Below, in pieces: positions 12,570 through 22,937 of a stretch of DNA of 64,000 bases. Below the pieces are notes generated by a model, which made no database searches, was not told where the DNA came from, and was given only the letters and a program-made list of their open reading frames with translations. Position numbers and translations under genes: made by a program. How positions within the stretch are numbered: the first letter of the stretch is position 1; each line of letters opens with the position of its first letter. This DNA comes from Daejeonella sp. (GTDB lineage Bacteria; Bacteroidota; Bacteroidia; Sphingobacteriales; Sphingobacteriaceae), in contig NZ_JAFEIG010000013.1 in assembly GCF_017495225.1 (NCBI RefSeq), positions 1 through 64,000 on the forward strand, read 5' to 3'.

Positions 12570-13997
12570 TTAGCTCATTTTCAATTTCTTCTGAATATCA
12601 GCAACATACGCTTTAAATTTCTTATCGGTATCAATTAGATCATCTACGGTTTGACAAGCATAAATCACTGTTGAGTGATCGCGGCCACCGAAGAATGCAC
12701 CTATCGACTTAAGAGAAGTTTTGGTATGAAGCTTGGCTAAGTACATAGAAATTTGACGTGCCTGAACAATTTCACGTTTTCTAGTTTTGGATTTAACCAT
12801 ATCGATTGGAACTTCGAAATATTCGCAAACTAGCGATTGAATATATTCCATTGAAATTTCTTTGCTTGAATTCTTAATGAAATTCTTAAGCATTGATTTG
12901 GCTAAATTGAGATCAATTTCCTTTTTATTAAGAGTGGATTGAGCTAAAAGAGAAACCATCGCACCTTCAAGTTCTCTAACATTATTATCGATGTTATGAG
13001 CAACATACTCAATTACCTCGGTAGGCAATTCAATACCATCAGAATACATCTTTTTATTTAAGATGGCCATTCTCGTTTCGAGATCTGGAATCTGAAGATC
13101 AGCAGACAAGCCCCATTTGAAACGGGAAAGAAGACGTTCTTCTAATCCAGAAAGATCTTTTGGTGCTTTATCAGAGGTAATAATTAATTGTTTACCTGAT
13201 TGATGAAGGTGATTGAAAATATGGAAGAAAATATCTTGTGTTTTTTCTTTTCCAGCGAAATTATGAACATCATCCATGATGAGCACATCCATTGCTTGAT
13301 AGAAATTCACAAAATCATTGATATTATTATTCTTTAATGCGTCTACAAATTGCTGAGTAAACTTCTCACAAGAAACATACAGCACTAATTTGTCGGGTAG
13401 TGTACGCTTAATTTCATTACCGATTGCCTGAGCTAAGTGAGTTTTACCAAGACCAACAGCACCGTAAATCATCAATGGGTTAAAAGAAGTCCCACCTGGT
13501 TTACCAGCAACCGCATAACCTGCAGAACGAGCTAGTCTGTTACAATCTCCTTCAATAAAATTCTCAAAAGTATAATTCTGATTTAATTGAGGATCAACTT
13601 GCAATTTTTTCAATCCCGGAATAATAAATGGATTTTTAATATCCTTATTCAGAGAGATTGGCATTGGCATTGATTGGTTCTTTCCTTCTGCACCATTACC
13701 ATTGGAAGGCATATTAGTAGTGTAGGGAATACTTGTAGAAGATTTTTCAACTACAATATTATATTCTAATCTACCCTCTTCACCCAGTTGCTTTTTAACA
13801 GTCTTACGTAATAAACCTACATAGTGTTCTTCCAGCCATTCGTAAAAGAATAAACTCGGCACCTGAATGGTTAAAATATTACCCTCAAGTCTCAAGGCTT
13901 TTATTGGCTCGAACCAAGTCTTAAAACTTTGAGCCGGGATGTTATCCTTAATAATTTGAAGACAATTATTCCAAACATGTGTAGAAGTTTTTTCCAT
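12570..13997 (-). CDS. dnaA: Chromosomal replication initiator DnaA
   Basis: 475 residues with all DnaA domains: domain I (VWNNCLQIIKDNIPAQSFKTWF), a linker, the AAA+ domain with Walker A GAVGLGKTHL and Walker B LIMDDVHNF, the sensor region, and the C-terminal DNA-binding domain with signature GGRDHSTVIYA. It binds DnaA boxes at oriC to open the origin. The 462 bp upstream contain a perfect DnaA box and two near matches. It stands alone; dnaN does not follow. Confidence 0.98.
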   Translation of the reverse strand: MEKTSTHVWNNCLQIIKDNIPAQSFKTWFEPIKALRLEGNILTIQVPSLFFYEWLEEHYVGLLRKTVKKQLGEEGRLEYNIVVEKSSTSIPYTTNMPSNGNGAEGKNQSMPMPISLNKDIKNPFIIPGLKKLQVDPQLNQNYTFENFIEGDCNRLARSAGYAVAGKPGGTSFNPLMIYGAVGLGKTHLAQAIGNEIKRTLPDKLVLYVSCEKFTQQFVDALKNNNINDFVNFYQAMDVLIMDDVHNFAGKEKTQDIFFHIFNHLHQSGKQLIITSDKAPKDLSGLEERLLSRFKWGLSADLQIPDLETRMAILNKKMYSDGIELPTEVIEYVAHNIDNNVRELEGAMVSLLAQSTLNKKEIDLNLAKSMLKNFIKNSSKEISMEYIQSLVCEYFEVPIDMVKSKTRKREIVQARQISMYLAKLHTKTSLKSIGAFFGGRDHSTVIYACQTVDDLIDTDKKFKAYVADIQKKLKMS

Positions 13998-14459
13998 ATA
14001 ATTTTACTAATAATCTGATTTCCAACCAGTGCCGAAAGAAATGTTGATAACTCTTCGGGACTTCAATAATCGGAAAAAAAAATGAATTAAAAAGTATAAT
14101 TTTAAATTAGTTTTAAATCGTTGATAATCAATTAAATAACTTATTTTTTGGGCATTTAATTAATACGAAATAAATGCAAATATTTTCGATAGTTTTAGTT
14201 AAAATTTAGGCAATTTTAAGTATATATTTGGATCATTTTAATTATTTATAAACATTTTTATTCCAATGATTGGGTCAATACTGCATCTTACTTTGAAATA
14301 AAAAACAAATTGAAAAAATTTTATCCACATAAAATCCCAAAAAGACTATAGATTTTCATCTTCATTTTATTCTTTATGAAGATGAAAAAGCTGAAATATG
14401 AATAACAAGTCATTCAATTAGGAAAGATAAGCTTTAGTAAGATTCAGCATCAGGCCGAT
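13998..14459. other. AT-rich region upstream of dnaA, candidate oriC or dnaA regulatory region
   Basis: 462 bp without a gene. It contains a perfect DnaA box TTATCCACA at 14321-14329 and near matches on the minus strand, TTATCAACA (14042-14050) and TTATCAACG (14119-14127), within very AT-rich DNA. DnaA boxes here could mark the origin or only dnaA autoregulation. Flanking genes on both sides are on the minus strand, so gene polarity does not help. Confidence 0.4.
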
Positions 14460-16004
14460 TTAATACTCACCAAATTCCTTTCTAAAAGTATCAGCAATTT
14501 CGCCTAATGTTGCGTAGGATTCTACTGCAGCTATAATAAAAGGCATAGTATTTAAGCCATTCTTTACTGCATTTTTAAGATCATCAAGGGCTTTTTCAAC
14601 TTCAAGGCCATTTCTTTCTGCTTTAAGCTTTATAATCTGGTCGATTTGTACTTTTCGGATTGAATCGTCAACGCGGAACACCTCCGGTTTTAATCCTTCT
14701 GCATCCACATATTTATTTACACCGACTAAAACAGCATCTCCACTTTCAATATCCTTTTGGTATTGATAAGCTGAATTAGCGATTTCATTTTGAATATAAC
14801 CTTCCTCAATGGCAGCCACAGAACCACCTTTAGCATCAATTATCTCTATGTATTTCCATGCGGCTTTTTCAATTTCATCTGTTAGAGACTCCACGAAATA
14901 AGATCCTGCCAATGGATCAACGGTATCGGCTACGCCACTTTCAAAGGCAATAATCTGCTGAGTTCGTAAAGCAACCTTAGCTGCTGCCTCTGTGGGCAAT
15001 GAAAGAGCTTCATCAAAGCCATTGGTATGCAAAGATTGAGTGCCACCCAAAACCGCTGCCATAGCCTGATTAGTAACCCTTATCACATTATTAAGTGGCT
15101 GTTGAGCAGTTAATGTAGATCCGCCTGTTTGGGTATGAAAGCGCAATTTTTGAGCTCCAAGATCTGTAGCTCCCAAGTTTTTTGTGATTTGCGCCCACAT
15201 TCTTCTAGCAGCACGAAATTTGGCAATCTCTTCAAAAAAGTTGTTATGACAATTAAAAAAGAAAGAAAGTCGCTTAGCAAATACATTTATATCAAGTCCC
15301 TTTTGGATAGCCGCTTCAAGATAGGCCTTTCCATTTGCTAGGGTAAAAGCTAGTTCCTGCACAGCAGTAGAACCTGCCTCTCGAATATGGTAACCAGAAA
15401 TAGAAATGGTATTCCATTTTGGCAGCTCCTTACTACAATATTCGAAAACATCCGTAATAAGTCGCATAGAAGCCTTAGGAGGATAAATATAGGTCCCGCG
15501 AGCAGCATACTCCTTTAAAATATCATTTTGAATGGTTCCAGAGATCTGCTTTAAGTCTGCGCCCTGTTTTTTCGCCAGACAAATATACATAGCCAATAAA
15601 ATAGGTGCAGTGGCATTAATTGTCATAGAACTTGATACTTTTTGAAGGTCAATACCATCAAAAAGCACCTCCATATCCCTTAGTGAGTCGATAGCTACCC
15701 CAACTTTACCAACTTCACCATCCGACATTTCATGATCTGAATCATAGCCAATTTGTGTAGGAAGATCAAACGCAACGGAGAGTCCTGTTGTACCTTGAGA
15801 AAGTAAATAATGGTAACGTTTATTGGATTCAAAAGCAGTAGAAAAACCAGCGTATTGCCTCATTGTCCACATTTTACCACGATACATATCTTTCTGAATT
15901 CCGCGGGTAAAGGGAAATTCGCCTGGTAGCTCTAAACTTTTAAGTTCATTATAAACTTCTTTTATCTCAATTCCTGAGCTCGTTTTGATTTTCTTCTCAC
16001 TCAT
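14460..16004 (-). CDS. Methylmalonyl-CoA mutase catalytic chain lacking B12 domain
   Basis: 514 residues covering only the catalytic TIM barrel of the methylmalonyl-CoA mutase family: [61 protein letters not shown] and [20 protein letters not shown]. The Tyr of GYDSD and the Arg of SMRLI are kept, which fits methylmalonyl-CoA rather than isobutyryl-CoA. Full-length enzymes are about 700 residues and end in a cobalamin-binding DxHxxG domain that is absent here, so a separate small subunit or partner chain elsewhere is expected. A gene for a small membrane protein lies 4 bp upstream on the same strand. Confidence 0.9.
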   Translation of the reverse strand: MSEKKIKTSSGIEIKEVYNELKSLELPGEFPFTRGIQKDMYRGKMWTMRQYAGFSTAFESNKRYHYLLSQGTTGLSVAFDLPTQIGYDSDHEMSDGEVGKVGVAIDSLRDMEVLFDGIDLQKVSSSMTINATAPILLAMYICLAKKQGADLKQISGTIQNDILKEYAARGTYIYPPKASMRLITDVFEYCSKELPKWNTISISGYHIREAGSTAVQELAFTLANGKAYLEAAIQKGLDINVFAKRLSFFFNCHNNFFEEIAKFRAARRMWAQITKNLGATDLGAQKLRFHTQTGGSTLTAQQPLNNVIRVTNQAMAAVLGGTQSLHTNGFDEALSLPTEAAAKVALRTQQIIAFESGVADTVDPLAGSYFVESLTDEIEKAAWKYIEIIDAKGGSVAAIEEGYIQNEIANSAYQYQKDIESGDAVLVGVNKYVDAEGLKPEVFRVDDSIRKVQIDQIIKLKAERNGLEVEKALDDLKNAVKNGLNTMPFIIAAVESYATLGEIADTFRKEFGEY

Positions 16005-16008
16005 AGCA

Positions 16009-16542
16009 TTAAAATAAATTTTGGATATCTCTCTTTATTAAACTAAGAGCAAGATCATAAGGGTTTTCACTTTCTAGATTTGCCAAATGCGTCAAGACTG
16101 ATTTACTAAGATCCATTGCGCTAGCTTCGGCAGGTAAAGAATTTAAGGCACTAGAAACGATGCCGATGGTTTCATCCTTAATTCTTTTCACTACCGTCCA
16201 GCTCACATCACTTACATAAATTTGTTGGGATATATTATGCTGATACTCCGCGCGAATTTCTGCAAGCACTAGTTGATGCAATTGAATGGCAGTCATACCG
16301 GGACTTTGTAATCGGATAAATAAGTTAGAAGGATTTATCCTTTCGATAAATAAAACTGAACGCTCATATGCCTGAAGCCTTAAAGGAAGCGTATGTTGAA
16401 TACTTGCCTTTCTTAATTCTACCCTTTGAAAATTCAAATTCTGTACCAACATAGGTTTTATAAAATACCATGCCGCAAAAAATATCATAATACCAGAAAT
16501 AGTGTACTTAACTATCTCCGCCAAAAAAGTCACTTCATTCAT
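16009..16542 (-). CDS. Hypothetical protein with one N-terminal TM helix
   Basis: 177 residues, not recognised. One hydrophobic helix at about 8-28 ([19 protein letters not shown]) is followed by a soluble, mostly helical region with a conserved-looking [22 protein letters not shown]. It lies 4 bp upstream of the mutase gene and is surely co-transcribed; whether it is functionally linked is unknown. Confidence 0.75.
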   Translation of the reverse strand: MNEVTFLAEIVKYTISGIMIFFAAWYFIKPMLVQNLNFQRVELRKASIQHTLPLRLQAYERSVLFIERINPSNLFIRLQSPGMTAIQLHQLVLAEIRAEYQHNISQQIYVSDVSWTVVKRIKDETIGIVSSALNSLPAEASAMDLSKSVLTHLANLESENPYDLALSLIKRDIQNLF

Positions 16543-16636
16543 AATTCTTCAATTGTTAACAATTAGTCAAATTGATCTTACACAAAACAAAAGTGAGCAA
16601 TTTCGTGTATATTTGTAATAAGATTTAAAAAGAAAT

Positions 16637-16990
16637 ATGAGTACAGAAATTGCAAATCTAACAGCGCCTGTTTCTTTAACAGATGGAGCTAAGAAAGAAA
16701 TTATAAAACTTATTCAGCAGCAAGAGTTAGGTCAGGATTATGGACTACGCCTTGGTGTTGAGGGAGGTGGTTGTGCAGGAATGAATTATGTTTTAGGTTT
16801 CGATCAGAAGAAGGAAGGCGATCAAGAGTACAAAATTGATGGAATAACCGTATTTATGCATAAAGCACATGGTTTGTATTTAGCAGGAATGGAGGTTGAT
16901 TTCCAGGATGGATTAAATGCACGTGGATTTACATTTTCTAATCCGAATGCAAGCAGCACCTGTGGCTGTGGAACATCCTTCTCAGTTTAA
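16637..16990 (+). CDS. IscA/SufA/HesB-type iron-sulfur assembly protein
   Basis: 117 residues of the A-type carrier family. The three cluster-ligand cysteines are visible: GGCAGMNY in the middle and TCGCGTSFSV at the C-terminus. It delivers or assembles Fe-S clusters in the cytosol. A TATATTTG -7 element lies at 16608-16615, 21 bp before the ATG. A strong terminator follows at 17016-17045. It could equally be named erpA or sufA. Confidence 0.93.
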   Translation: MSTEIANLTAPVSLTDGAKKEIIKLIQQQELGQDYGLRLGVEGGGCAGMNYVLGFDQKKEGDQEYKIDGITVFMHKAHGLYLAGMEVDFQDGLNARGFTFSNPNASSTCGCGTSFSV

Positions 16991-17015
16991 AAATATATTT
17001 TGTAACATTTCATTA

Positions 17016-17045
17016 AGTCCTGCTGTCAAACCAGCAGGACTTTTT
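17016..17045 (+). terminator. Terminator after the iscA-type gene
   Basis: Ten-bp perfect arms (AGTCCTGCTG / CAGCAGGACT) followed by a T-run. It is an intrinsic terminator for the upstream gene, ending 12 bp before the ABC permease start. Confidence 0.8.
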
Positions 17046-17056
17046 ATATTTATACC

Positions 17057-18301
17057 ATGGCGGGAACAATGAGTTATTCTGAGAATGTTAAGGTTGCTAT
17101 GCAATCTGTAAAGAGCAATAAGCTCCGAACATTTTTAACGGCAATTATTATAGCTATTGGTTTAACTGCACTAGTAGGTATATTAACATCTATAGATGCT
17201 ATTGAAGGATCTCTTAATAATACCTTCTCAAGCATGGGAGCTAATTCATTTACAATCCGAAATCGGGGTATTGGAATTCGTATTGGAGGCAGCGGACAAA
17301 GACCAAAGCGCTATAAACCAATTGATTATAGACAAGCAACTGCATTTAAAAGCAATTTCGACTTTCCAGCAACTATTTCTGTAAATGTATTTGCATCATT
17401 TGGCGGGACAGCAAAATATGGGAATGAAAAAACGAATCCTAATATTTCTGTACTTGGCGCGGATGAGAACTATTTAATGTCGGCGGGATATAAAATAGCC
17501 TCTGGTCGTAATTTTTCACAGTCTGAATTAGAATACGGAACTAGTGTTGTAATTATTGGGGATGAAATTAGGACCCGTTTATTCCCAAACATTGACCCAA
17601 TTAATAAAATGATTAGTCTTGGGAATAATAAATTCAGAATCATAGGGGTTTTAGAGGCTAAAGGCTCAAGTGTAGGCTTTGGAGGAGATAAAATAAGCAT
17701 CATACCATTACTTCGCGCTAAGCAAGTGATGACCATCAGCAATCCATCTTATACAATTTCGGTGATGAGTGATGACCCTACACAAATGGAATATGCCATT
17801 GGAGAGGCAACTGCCCTATTCAGAAATCTTAGAAATTTAAAAATTGCAGATGAGGATAATTTTGAGATCACAAAAAGTGATGCTATTGCTCAAACATTGG
17901 TCGAAAATCTAAAATTTGTACGTATAGGTGGTATTGTAATTGGCGCCATAACCTTAATTGGGGCTGCAATTGCTTTGATGAATATTATGATTGTATCGGT
18001 AACTGAGCGTACAAGAGAAATTGGTATCCGTAAGGCAATTGGCGCTACGCCCTTGGTAATTCGCCGTCAATTTCTAATTGAAGCAATTGTAATTTGCCTA
18101 ATGGGAGGCATCACTGGTGTATTTTTGGGTATTTTAATTGGGAATCTTCTCTCCATGGTTATGGGAGGATCATTTATTATGCCATGGGGCTGGACAATTT
18201 TGGGATTAAGCCTATGTATTGGAGTAGGATTAATTTCGGGACTTTACCCAGCGGTAAAAGCTTCCAAATTAGATCCAGTAGAATCGCTACGATATGAATA
18301 A
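17057..18301 (+). CDS. MacB/FtsX-type ABC transporter permease
   Basis: 414 residues. There is an N-terminal cytoplasmic helix (VKSNKLRTFLT), TM1 at about 27-47 and a large periplasmic MacB-PCD domain (about 50-275). Three C-terminal TM helices form the FtsX domain, with the signature MNIMIVSVTERTREIGIRKA and the end PAVKASKLDPVESLRYE. Such permeases pair with an ATPase (absent here) and act in export or mechanotransmission at the inner membrane. A closely following Met at residue 5 is an alternative start. Confidence 0.92.
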   Translation: MAGTMSYSENVKVAMQSVKSNKLRTFLTAIIIAIGLTALVGILTSIDAIEGSLNNTFSSMGANSFTIRNRGIGIRIGGSGQRPKRYKPIDYRQATAFKSNFDFPATISVNVFASFGGTAKYGNEKTNPNISVLGADENYLMSAGYKIASGRNFSQSELEYGTSVVIIGDEIRTRLFPNIDPINKMISLGNNKFRIIGVLEAKGSSVGFGGDKISIIPLLRAKQVMTISNPSYTISVMSDDPTQMEYAIGEATALFRNLRNLKIADEDNFEITKSDAIAQTLVENLKFVRIGGIVIGAITLIGAAIALMNIMIVSVTERTREIGIRKAIGATPLVIRRQFLIEAIVICLMGGITGVFLGILIGNLLSMVMGGSFIMPWGWTILGLSLCIGVGLISGLYPAVKASKLDPVESLRYE

Positions 18302-18305
18302 TTTT

Positions 18306-18337
18306 AAAAGATAGATTGAAATCTCAATCTATCTTTT
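18306..18337. terminator. Bidirectional terminator overlapping the rfbB stop
   Basis: Perfect 14-bp arms (AAAAGATAGATTGA and complement) between the converging ABC permease and rfbB. The rfbB stop codon (18329-18331) lies inside the right arm. T-runs occur on both sides. Confidence 0.75.
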
Positions 18338-19381
18338 ACCATATTGGTCATTATAATACGTTTGATAATTGCCTGAGGTAACACTTTGCAACCATTCCTC
18401 ATTGCTTAAAAACCATTCTACAGTCTTTTCAAGTCCTTCTTCAAACTGCAAACTAGGCTTCCATCCTAAATCTTTCTGAAGCTTAGACGAATCAATTGCA
18501 TAGCGCAAATCATGCCCAGCACGGTCAGTTACGTATGTAATGAGCTTAGCGGATGTTCCTGGCTCACGATCCAATTTTTGGTCCATGATTTCACAAAGCA
18601 AACGAATCAAATCTATATTTGTCCACTCATTATGCCCCCCAACGTTATAAGTACTTCCAGAGGCAGCTTGATGATAAATCACATCAATAGCACGTGCATG
18701 ATCTTCTACCCATAACCAATCGCGAATATTTTCACCCTTACCATAGATTGGGATGGGCAAATTATTTTTGATATTATTTATCGACAAGGGTATTAATTTC
18801 TCTGGGAAATGAAAAGAGCCATAATTATTCGAGCAATTTGAGATCACCGCATCAATACCATAAGTATCGTGGTAAGATCTTACAAAATGATCAGAGCTTG
18901 CTTTAGATGCCGAATAAGGGCTATGTGGATCATAGGCAGTTTCTTCGGTAAACAAACCAGTTTCACCCAGACTACCATAAACTTCATCCGTAGAAACGTG
19001 ATAAAAACGATGATTACTATAATCGCCTTTCCATTGATGACGAGCTGCATTTAATAAGTTAACAGTCCCCACAACATTAGTCATAACAAATTCTGTAGGA
19101 TTACTAATTGACCTATCAACATGTGATTCGGCGGCAAGGTGAATTACAGAGTCGATTTGTTCTTCAGCAAATAATTTATCAATGAAGGCCGCATCAACAA
19201 TATCCCCCTTAATGAATTTATAATTGGGTTTATCTTCTATATCCTTAAGGTTTAAAAGATTACCCGCATACGTTAATTTATCAAGATTGATAATTTGATA
19301 TTGAGGATAGTTGTTTACAAAGCGTCTAACCACGTGAGAACCAATAAAACCAGCTCCACCGGTAATTAAAATTTTCTTCAT
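18329..19381 (-). CDS. rfbB: dTDP-glucose 4,6-dehydratase
   Basis: 350 residues of the extended SDR family. The NAD-binding motif GGAGFIGSHV is at the N-terminus, followed by HVSTDEVYGSLG, the catalytic YSASKAS (YxxxK) and CSNNYGSFHFPEKLIPL, which are diagnostic of RmlB/RfbB. It makes dTDP-4-keto-6-deoxyglucose for rhamnose and related sugars. It is the last gene of a four-gene nucleotide-sugar operon; rmlA, rmlC and rmlD are not in this window. Confidence 0.94.
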   Translation of the reverse strand: MKKILITGGAGFIGSHVVRRFVNNYPQYQIINLDKLTYAGNLLNLKDIEDKPNYKFIKGDIVDAAFIDKLFAEEQIDSVIHLAAESHVDRSISNPTEFVMTNVVGTVNLLNAARHQWKGDYSNHRFYHVSTDEVYGSLGETGLFTEETAYDPHSPYSASKASSDHFVRSYHDTYGIDAVISNCSNNYGSFHFPEKLIPLSINNIKNNLPIPIYGKGENIRDWLWVEDHARAIDVIYHQAASGSTYNVGGHNEWTNIDLIRLLCEIMDQKLDREPGTSAKLITYVTDRAGHDLRYAIDSSKLQKDLGWKPSLQFEEGLEKTVEWFLSNEEWLQSVTSGNYQTYYNDQYGKR

Positions 19382-19432
19382 TTTTAAGATATAATATAAT
19401 GCTAGGATTCTAAGATCCTCAATTTTTTAATT

Positions 19433-20458
19433 TTAAAGCGGATTTTGTTTAATATACTTCTCCCATTCCCATGCAGAGCTCATCATTTCAAGTAAGCCAA
19501 GTTCAGCTTTCCAAGAAAGACCACGCTCAGCTTTTGTAACGTCACCATAAATTTGAATAATATCGCCTGGTCTTCTTGGCCCGATAGAGTACTTCAATTT
19601 CTCACCCGTAGCCTTTTCAAAAGCATGAATAACTTCTAAGACAGAATTCCCGCGACCGGTACCGATATTAAAGATATCAAATGAATCTGGATTTGACTCT
19701 AGCTTTTTAATGGCAGCAACATGTGCTTTGGCGAGATCCACAACATGAATATAATCGCGGATACAAGTACCATCATTGGTATCATAATCATCTCCAAACA
19801 CAATAATATCTCCTCTTTTACCGATAGCTGCCTGCGTAATAAAAGGAACAAGATTTTGTGGAACACCAATAGGAAGCTCGCCAATTAAGGCAGAAGCATG
19901 TGCGCCTACTGGGTTAAAGTATCTCAAGGCTATCACCTTTAAGTTCTCATTTACTCGAGCTGCCTCACTTAAAATCTCTTCGGCAATTTGCTTGGTATTC
20001 CCATACGTAGATTCGGCTTTTTTTACCGGTGCAAGCTCATTTACAGGTAAGCTATCAGGCTCCCCATAAACGGTACAACTAGAAGAAAAAACCATATTCA
20101 TCTTCTTTTTGGAGGAAGCTAAAAGCAGGTTTACAAGAGAATAAATATTGTTTTTATAGTATTTTAAAGGCTCTTTTTCAGATTCGCCAACACTTTTAAA
20201 TGCAGCAAAATGAATAATTCCTTCAATATCTGGATGAGCGTTCAAAAACTCAGTCGTTAAATTCTCATCACATAAATCAAAATTGAAGAACTCGGGTTTT
20301 TTGCCGGTAATTTTAAAAATTTGATCGATTATTTGGGGACTAGAGTTTGAAAGATTATCAACAATTACTGGCTCATATCCAGCGTTAATCAGTTCAACTA
20401 CGGTATGTGATCCGATGTATCCGGTACCGCCAGTAACTAAAATCTTGCTTGCAGGCAT
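19433..20458 (-). CDS. galE: UDP-glucose 4-epimerase
   Basis: 341 residues. GGTGYIGSHT NAD motif, SSSCTVYGEP, catalytic STYGNTK (YxxxK) and LRYFNPVGAHASALIGE are the classical GalE signature. It interconverts UDP-glucose and UDP-galactose. It starts at the last base of the uxs stop region (adjacent, 1-bp overlap) in the ugd-uxs-galE-rfbB operon. Confidence 0.94.
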   Translation of the reverse strand: MPASKILVTGGTGYIGSHTVVELINAGYEPVIVDNLSNSSPQIIDQIFKITGKKPEFFNFDLCDENLTTEFLNAHPDIEGIIHFAAFKSVGESEKEPLKYYKNNIYSLVNLLLASSKKKMNMVFSSSCTVYGEPDSLPVNELAPVKKAESTYGNTKQIAEEILSEAARVNENLKVIALRYFNPVGAHASALIGELPIGVPQNLVPFITQAAIGKRGDIIVFGDDYDTNDGTCIRDYIHVVDLAKAHVAAIKKLESNPDSFDIFNIGTGRGNSVLEVIHAFEKATGEKLKYSIGPRRPGDIIQIYGDVTKAERGLSWKAELGLLEMMSSAWEWEKYIKQNPL

Positions 20459-21444
20459 TATTTATTATTATAGTAAGTAAAATCTTTATGTTTAATCTCC
20501 TTCTCAGGCAGTGATTTAAAATATTCGTAAGTAATTTTCAAACCTTCTTCGCGACCAACTTTAGGTTCCCAACCCAGAATTTCTCTAGCTTTGGTGATAT
20601 CAGGTCTTCTTTGCTTAGGATCGTCGGTTGGCAATGGATTGAATACCATTTTTTGTTTAGTACCAGTCAATTTAATAATTTCTTCACCAAATTGCTTGAT
20701 GGTAATTTCATCTGGGTTACCAATATTTACTGGTAAAGCATAATCTGATAAAAGTAGTCGGTAAATGCCTTCAACTAAATCGTCAACATAGCAAAATGAA
20801 CGTGTTTGAGAACCATCTCCAAAAACGGTAAGATCCTCACCTCTAAGCGCTTGACCAATAAATGCAGGCAATACACGACCGTCATTTAGGCGCATTCGCG
20901 GACCATAAGTATTAAATATTCGGACGATACGTGTTTCCAAACCATGAAAAGTATGGTAGGCCATTGTCATGGCTTCTTGAAATCGTTTTGCTTCATCATA
21001 TACCCCTCTTGGTCCAACAGGATTTACATTTCCCCAATACTCTTCAGGTTGAGGATTTACTGTTGGATCACCATAAACTTCTGATGTTGAAGCAATTAAC
21101 AATCGTGATTTTTTTGATCGTGCCAAGCCTAGCAAATTGTGAATACCTAAAGAACCAACTTTTAAGGTTTGAATAGGAATTTTAAGATAATCAATTGGGC
21201 TTGCTGGCGACGCGAAGTGAAGGATATAATCTAAGTCACCTGCTACGTAAACAAATTTGGAGACGTCATGATTATAGAATTCAAAATTTTCAAGCGGGAA
21301 TAAGTGCTCGATATTGCGAAGATCGCCTGTTATGAGGTTATCCATACCAATCACATGATAACCTTCTTTGATAAAGCGGTCGGATAAATGTGAGCCTAGA
21401 AAACCTGCTGCACCTGTAATTAAAATACGTTTTCTGGGGATCAT
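20458..21444 (-). CDS. uxs: UDP-glucuronate decarboxylase (UDP-xylose synthase)
   Basis: 328 residues of the SDR family: [23 protein letters not shown], catalytic GVYDEAKRF and [10 protein letters not shown], typical of UXS. It converts UDP-glucuronate, the product of the overlapping ugd gene (4-bp overlap), to UDP-xylose. The pairing with ugd supports this over a generic epimerase. Confidence 0.9.
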   Translation of the reverse strand: MIPRKRILITGAAGFLGSHLSDRFIKEGYHVIGMDNLITGDLRNIEHLFPLENFEFYNHDVSKFVYVAGDLDYILHFASPASPIDYLKIPIQTLKVGSLGIHNLLGLARSKKSRLLIASTSEVYGDPTVNPQPEEYWGNVNPVGPRGVYDEAKRFQEAMTMAYHTFHGLETRIVRIFNTYGPRMRLNDGRVLPAFIGQALRGEDLTVFGDGSQTRSFCYVDDLVEGIYRLLLSDYALPVNIGNPDEITIKQFGEEIIKLTGTKQKMVFNPLPTDDPKQRRPDITKAREILGWEPKVGREEGLKITYEYFKSLPEKEIKHKDFTYYNNK

Positions 21445-22754
21445 ATGCTTATGGTTTTTCTGCCAATACTGTTGTAATAATATCCAAGGTCTATCATTTT
21501 TTGCAAATCGTATAAATTACGACCATCAAAAATAACCTTACTTTTTAGCATTGAGCTTACTTTTTCAAAATCAGGAGTTCTAAATACCGACCATTCAGTT
21601 ACAATAACTAAAGCATCTGCATCCTTTAAAATATCATATTGATTATCGCCAAACTGAATTTTATCGCCAACAATTTTTTTCACATTATTCATAGCTTCAG
21701 GATCAAAAGCACTGATAATAGCACCATCCTTAAGCAATTCTTCAATAATATAAAGTGCTGGAGCTTCACGGATATCATCTGTTTCCGGCTTAAATGCAAG
21801 TCCCCAGATAGCAATTTTCTTGCCCTTTAAATCCCCGTTATAATACTTACGCATTTTTTCAACGAGTTTTTTCCTTTGAACATCATTCACATCCATCACA
21901 GATTCAAGAATCTTAAAGTCGTAATTATTCTCTCTTGCTGAATGCGCCAAAGCTTGAACATCTTTAGGGAAGCAGCTACCACCATAGCCAACACCTGGGA
22001 ATAAAAAGCGTTTACCAATTCGGTCATCCGAACCGATACCTTTTCTTACGGCATCTACATCGGCACCAACTATTTCACATAAGTTGGCAATTTCATTCAT
22101 GAAGGTAATTTTTGTCGCAAGGAAAGAGTTGGCGGCATATTTTGTAAGTTCAGAAGAACGAGCATCCATGAAAATAATTGGATTCCCTTGTCTCACATAG
22201 GGACCGTATAACTCGGCCATTAATTTTTGAGCCCTCACACTTTCAGTCCCAACCACTACCCTATCAGGCTTCATAAAGTCCTCAACAGCAACCCCTTCAC
22301 GTAAAAATTCAGGATTTGAAACCACATCAACTTCTATAGAAGTATGTTCTTTAAAAACCTTAATAACTTTATCAGCGGTACCAACAGGAACTGTTGATTT
22401 AGTTACGATAACCTTATAATCTGTAATAATTTTAGCAATGTCTTTAGCCGCCCCTAGCACAAAGCTAAGATCAGCTGCACCATCTCCATCAGGGGGAGTA
22501 GGTAGTGCGAGGTAGATAATTTCGGCATCAGAAATAGCATCAGCAAGCTTGGTAGTAAACATTAACCTACCCTGCTCAATATTTCTGTGGAACAATAAAT
22601 CAAGTCCCGGTTCATAGATAGGCAGTTTAAATGCCTGCATCATTTTAACCTTTTCTTTATTTATGTCGACACAGGTTACTGTGTTTCCCGTTTCTGCTAG
22701 GCAAGTTCCTGTAACTAAACCAACATAACCCGTACCTACAACCGCTATTTTCAT
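21441..22754 (-). CDS. ugd: UDP-glucose 6-dehydrogenase
   Basis: 437 residues. The N-terminal motif [17 protein letters not shown], the catalytic-cysteine motif [13 protein letters not shown] and the C-terminal [15 protein letters not shown] define the UDP-glucose/GDP-mannose dehydrogenase family. It oxidises UDP-glucose to UDP-glucuronate. It is the first gene of the nucleotide-sugar operon, whose products feed capsule, EPS or LPS synthesis. Confidence 0.95.
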   Translation of the reverse strand: MKIAVVGTGYVGLVTGTCLAETGNTVTCVDINKEKVKMMQAFKLPIYEPGLDLLFHRNIEQGRLMFTTKLADAISDAEIIYLALPTPPDGDGAADLSFVLGAAKDIAKIITDYKVIVTKSTVPVGTADKVIKVFKEHTSIEVDVVSNPEFLREGVAVEDFMKPDRVVVGTESVRAQKLMAELYGPYVRQGNPIIFMDARSSELTKYAANSFLATKITFMNEIANLCEIVGADVDAVRKGIGSDDRIGKRFLFPGVGYGGSCFPKDVQALAHSARENNYDFKILESVMDVNDVQRKKLVEKMRKYYNGDLKGKKIAIWGLAFKPETDDIREAPALYIIEELLKDGAIISAFDPEAMNNVKKIVGDKIQFGDNQYDILKDADALVIVTEWSVFRTPDFEKVSSMLKSKVIFDGRNLYDLQKMIDLGYYYNSIGRKTISI

Positions 22755-22937
22755 AAGCCTTTCGTGTTTTAAACAATAATTTTAGCCAGACATTTGGCCT
22801 ACATTGTCGATTATTTTTATTTTTTAATGAGTTTTCCAGCGAGTTTAGACCTAAACTGCCGTTTTCTCAATATTAGAGAAATACGAAAATAAAAAATTAA
22901 ATACTAACTTCGATAAAGAAAATAATTTAATTCGAAG

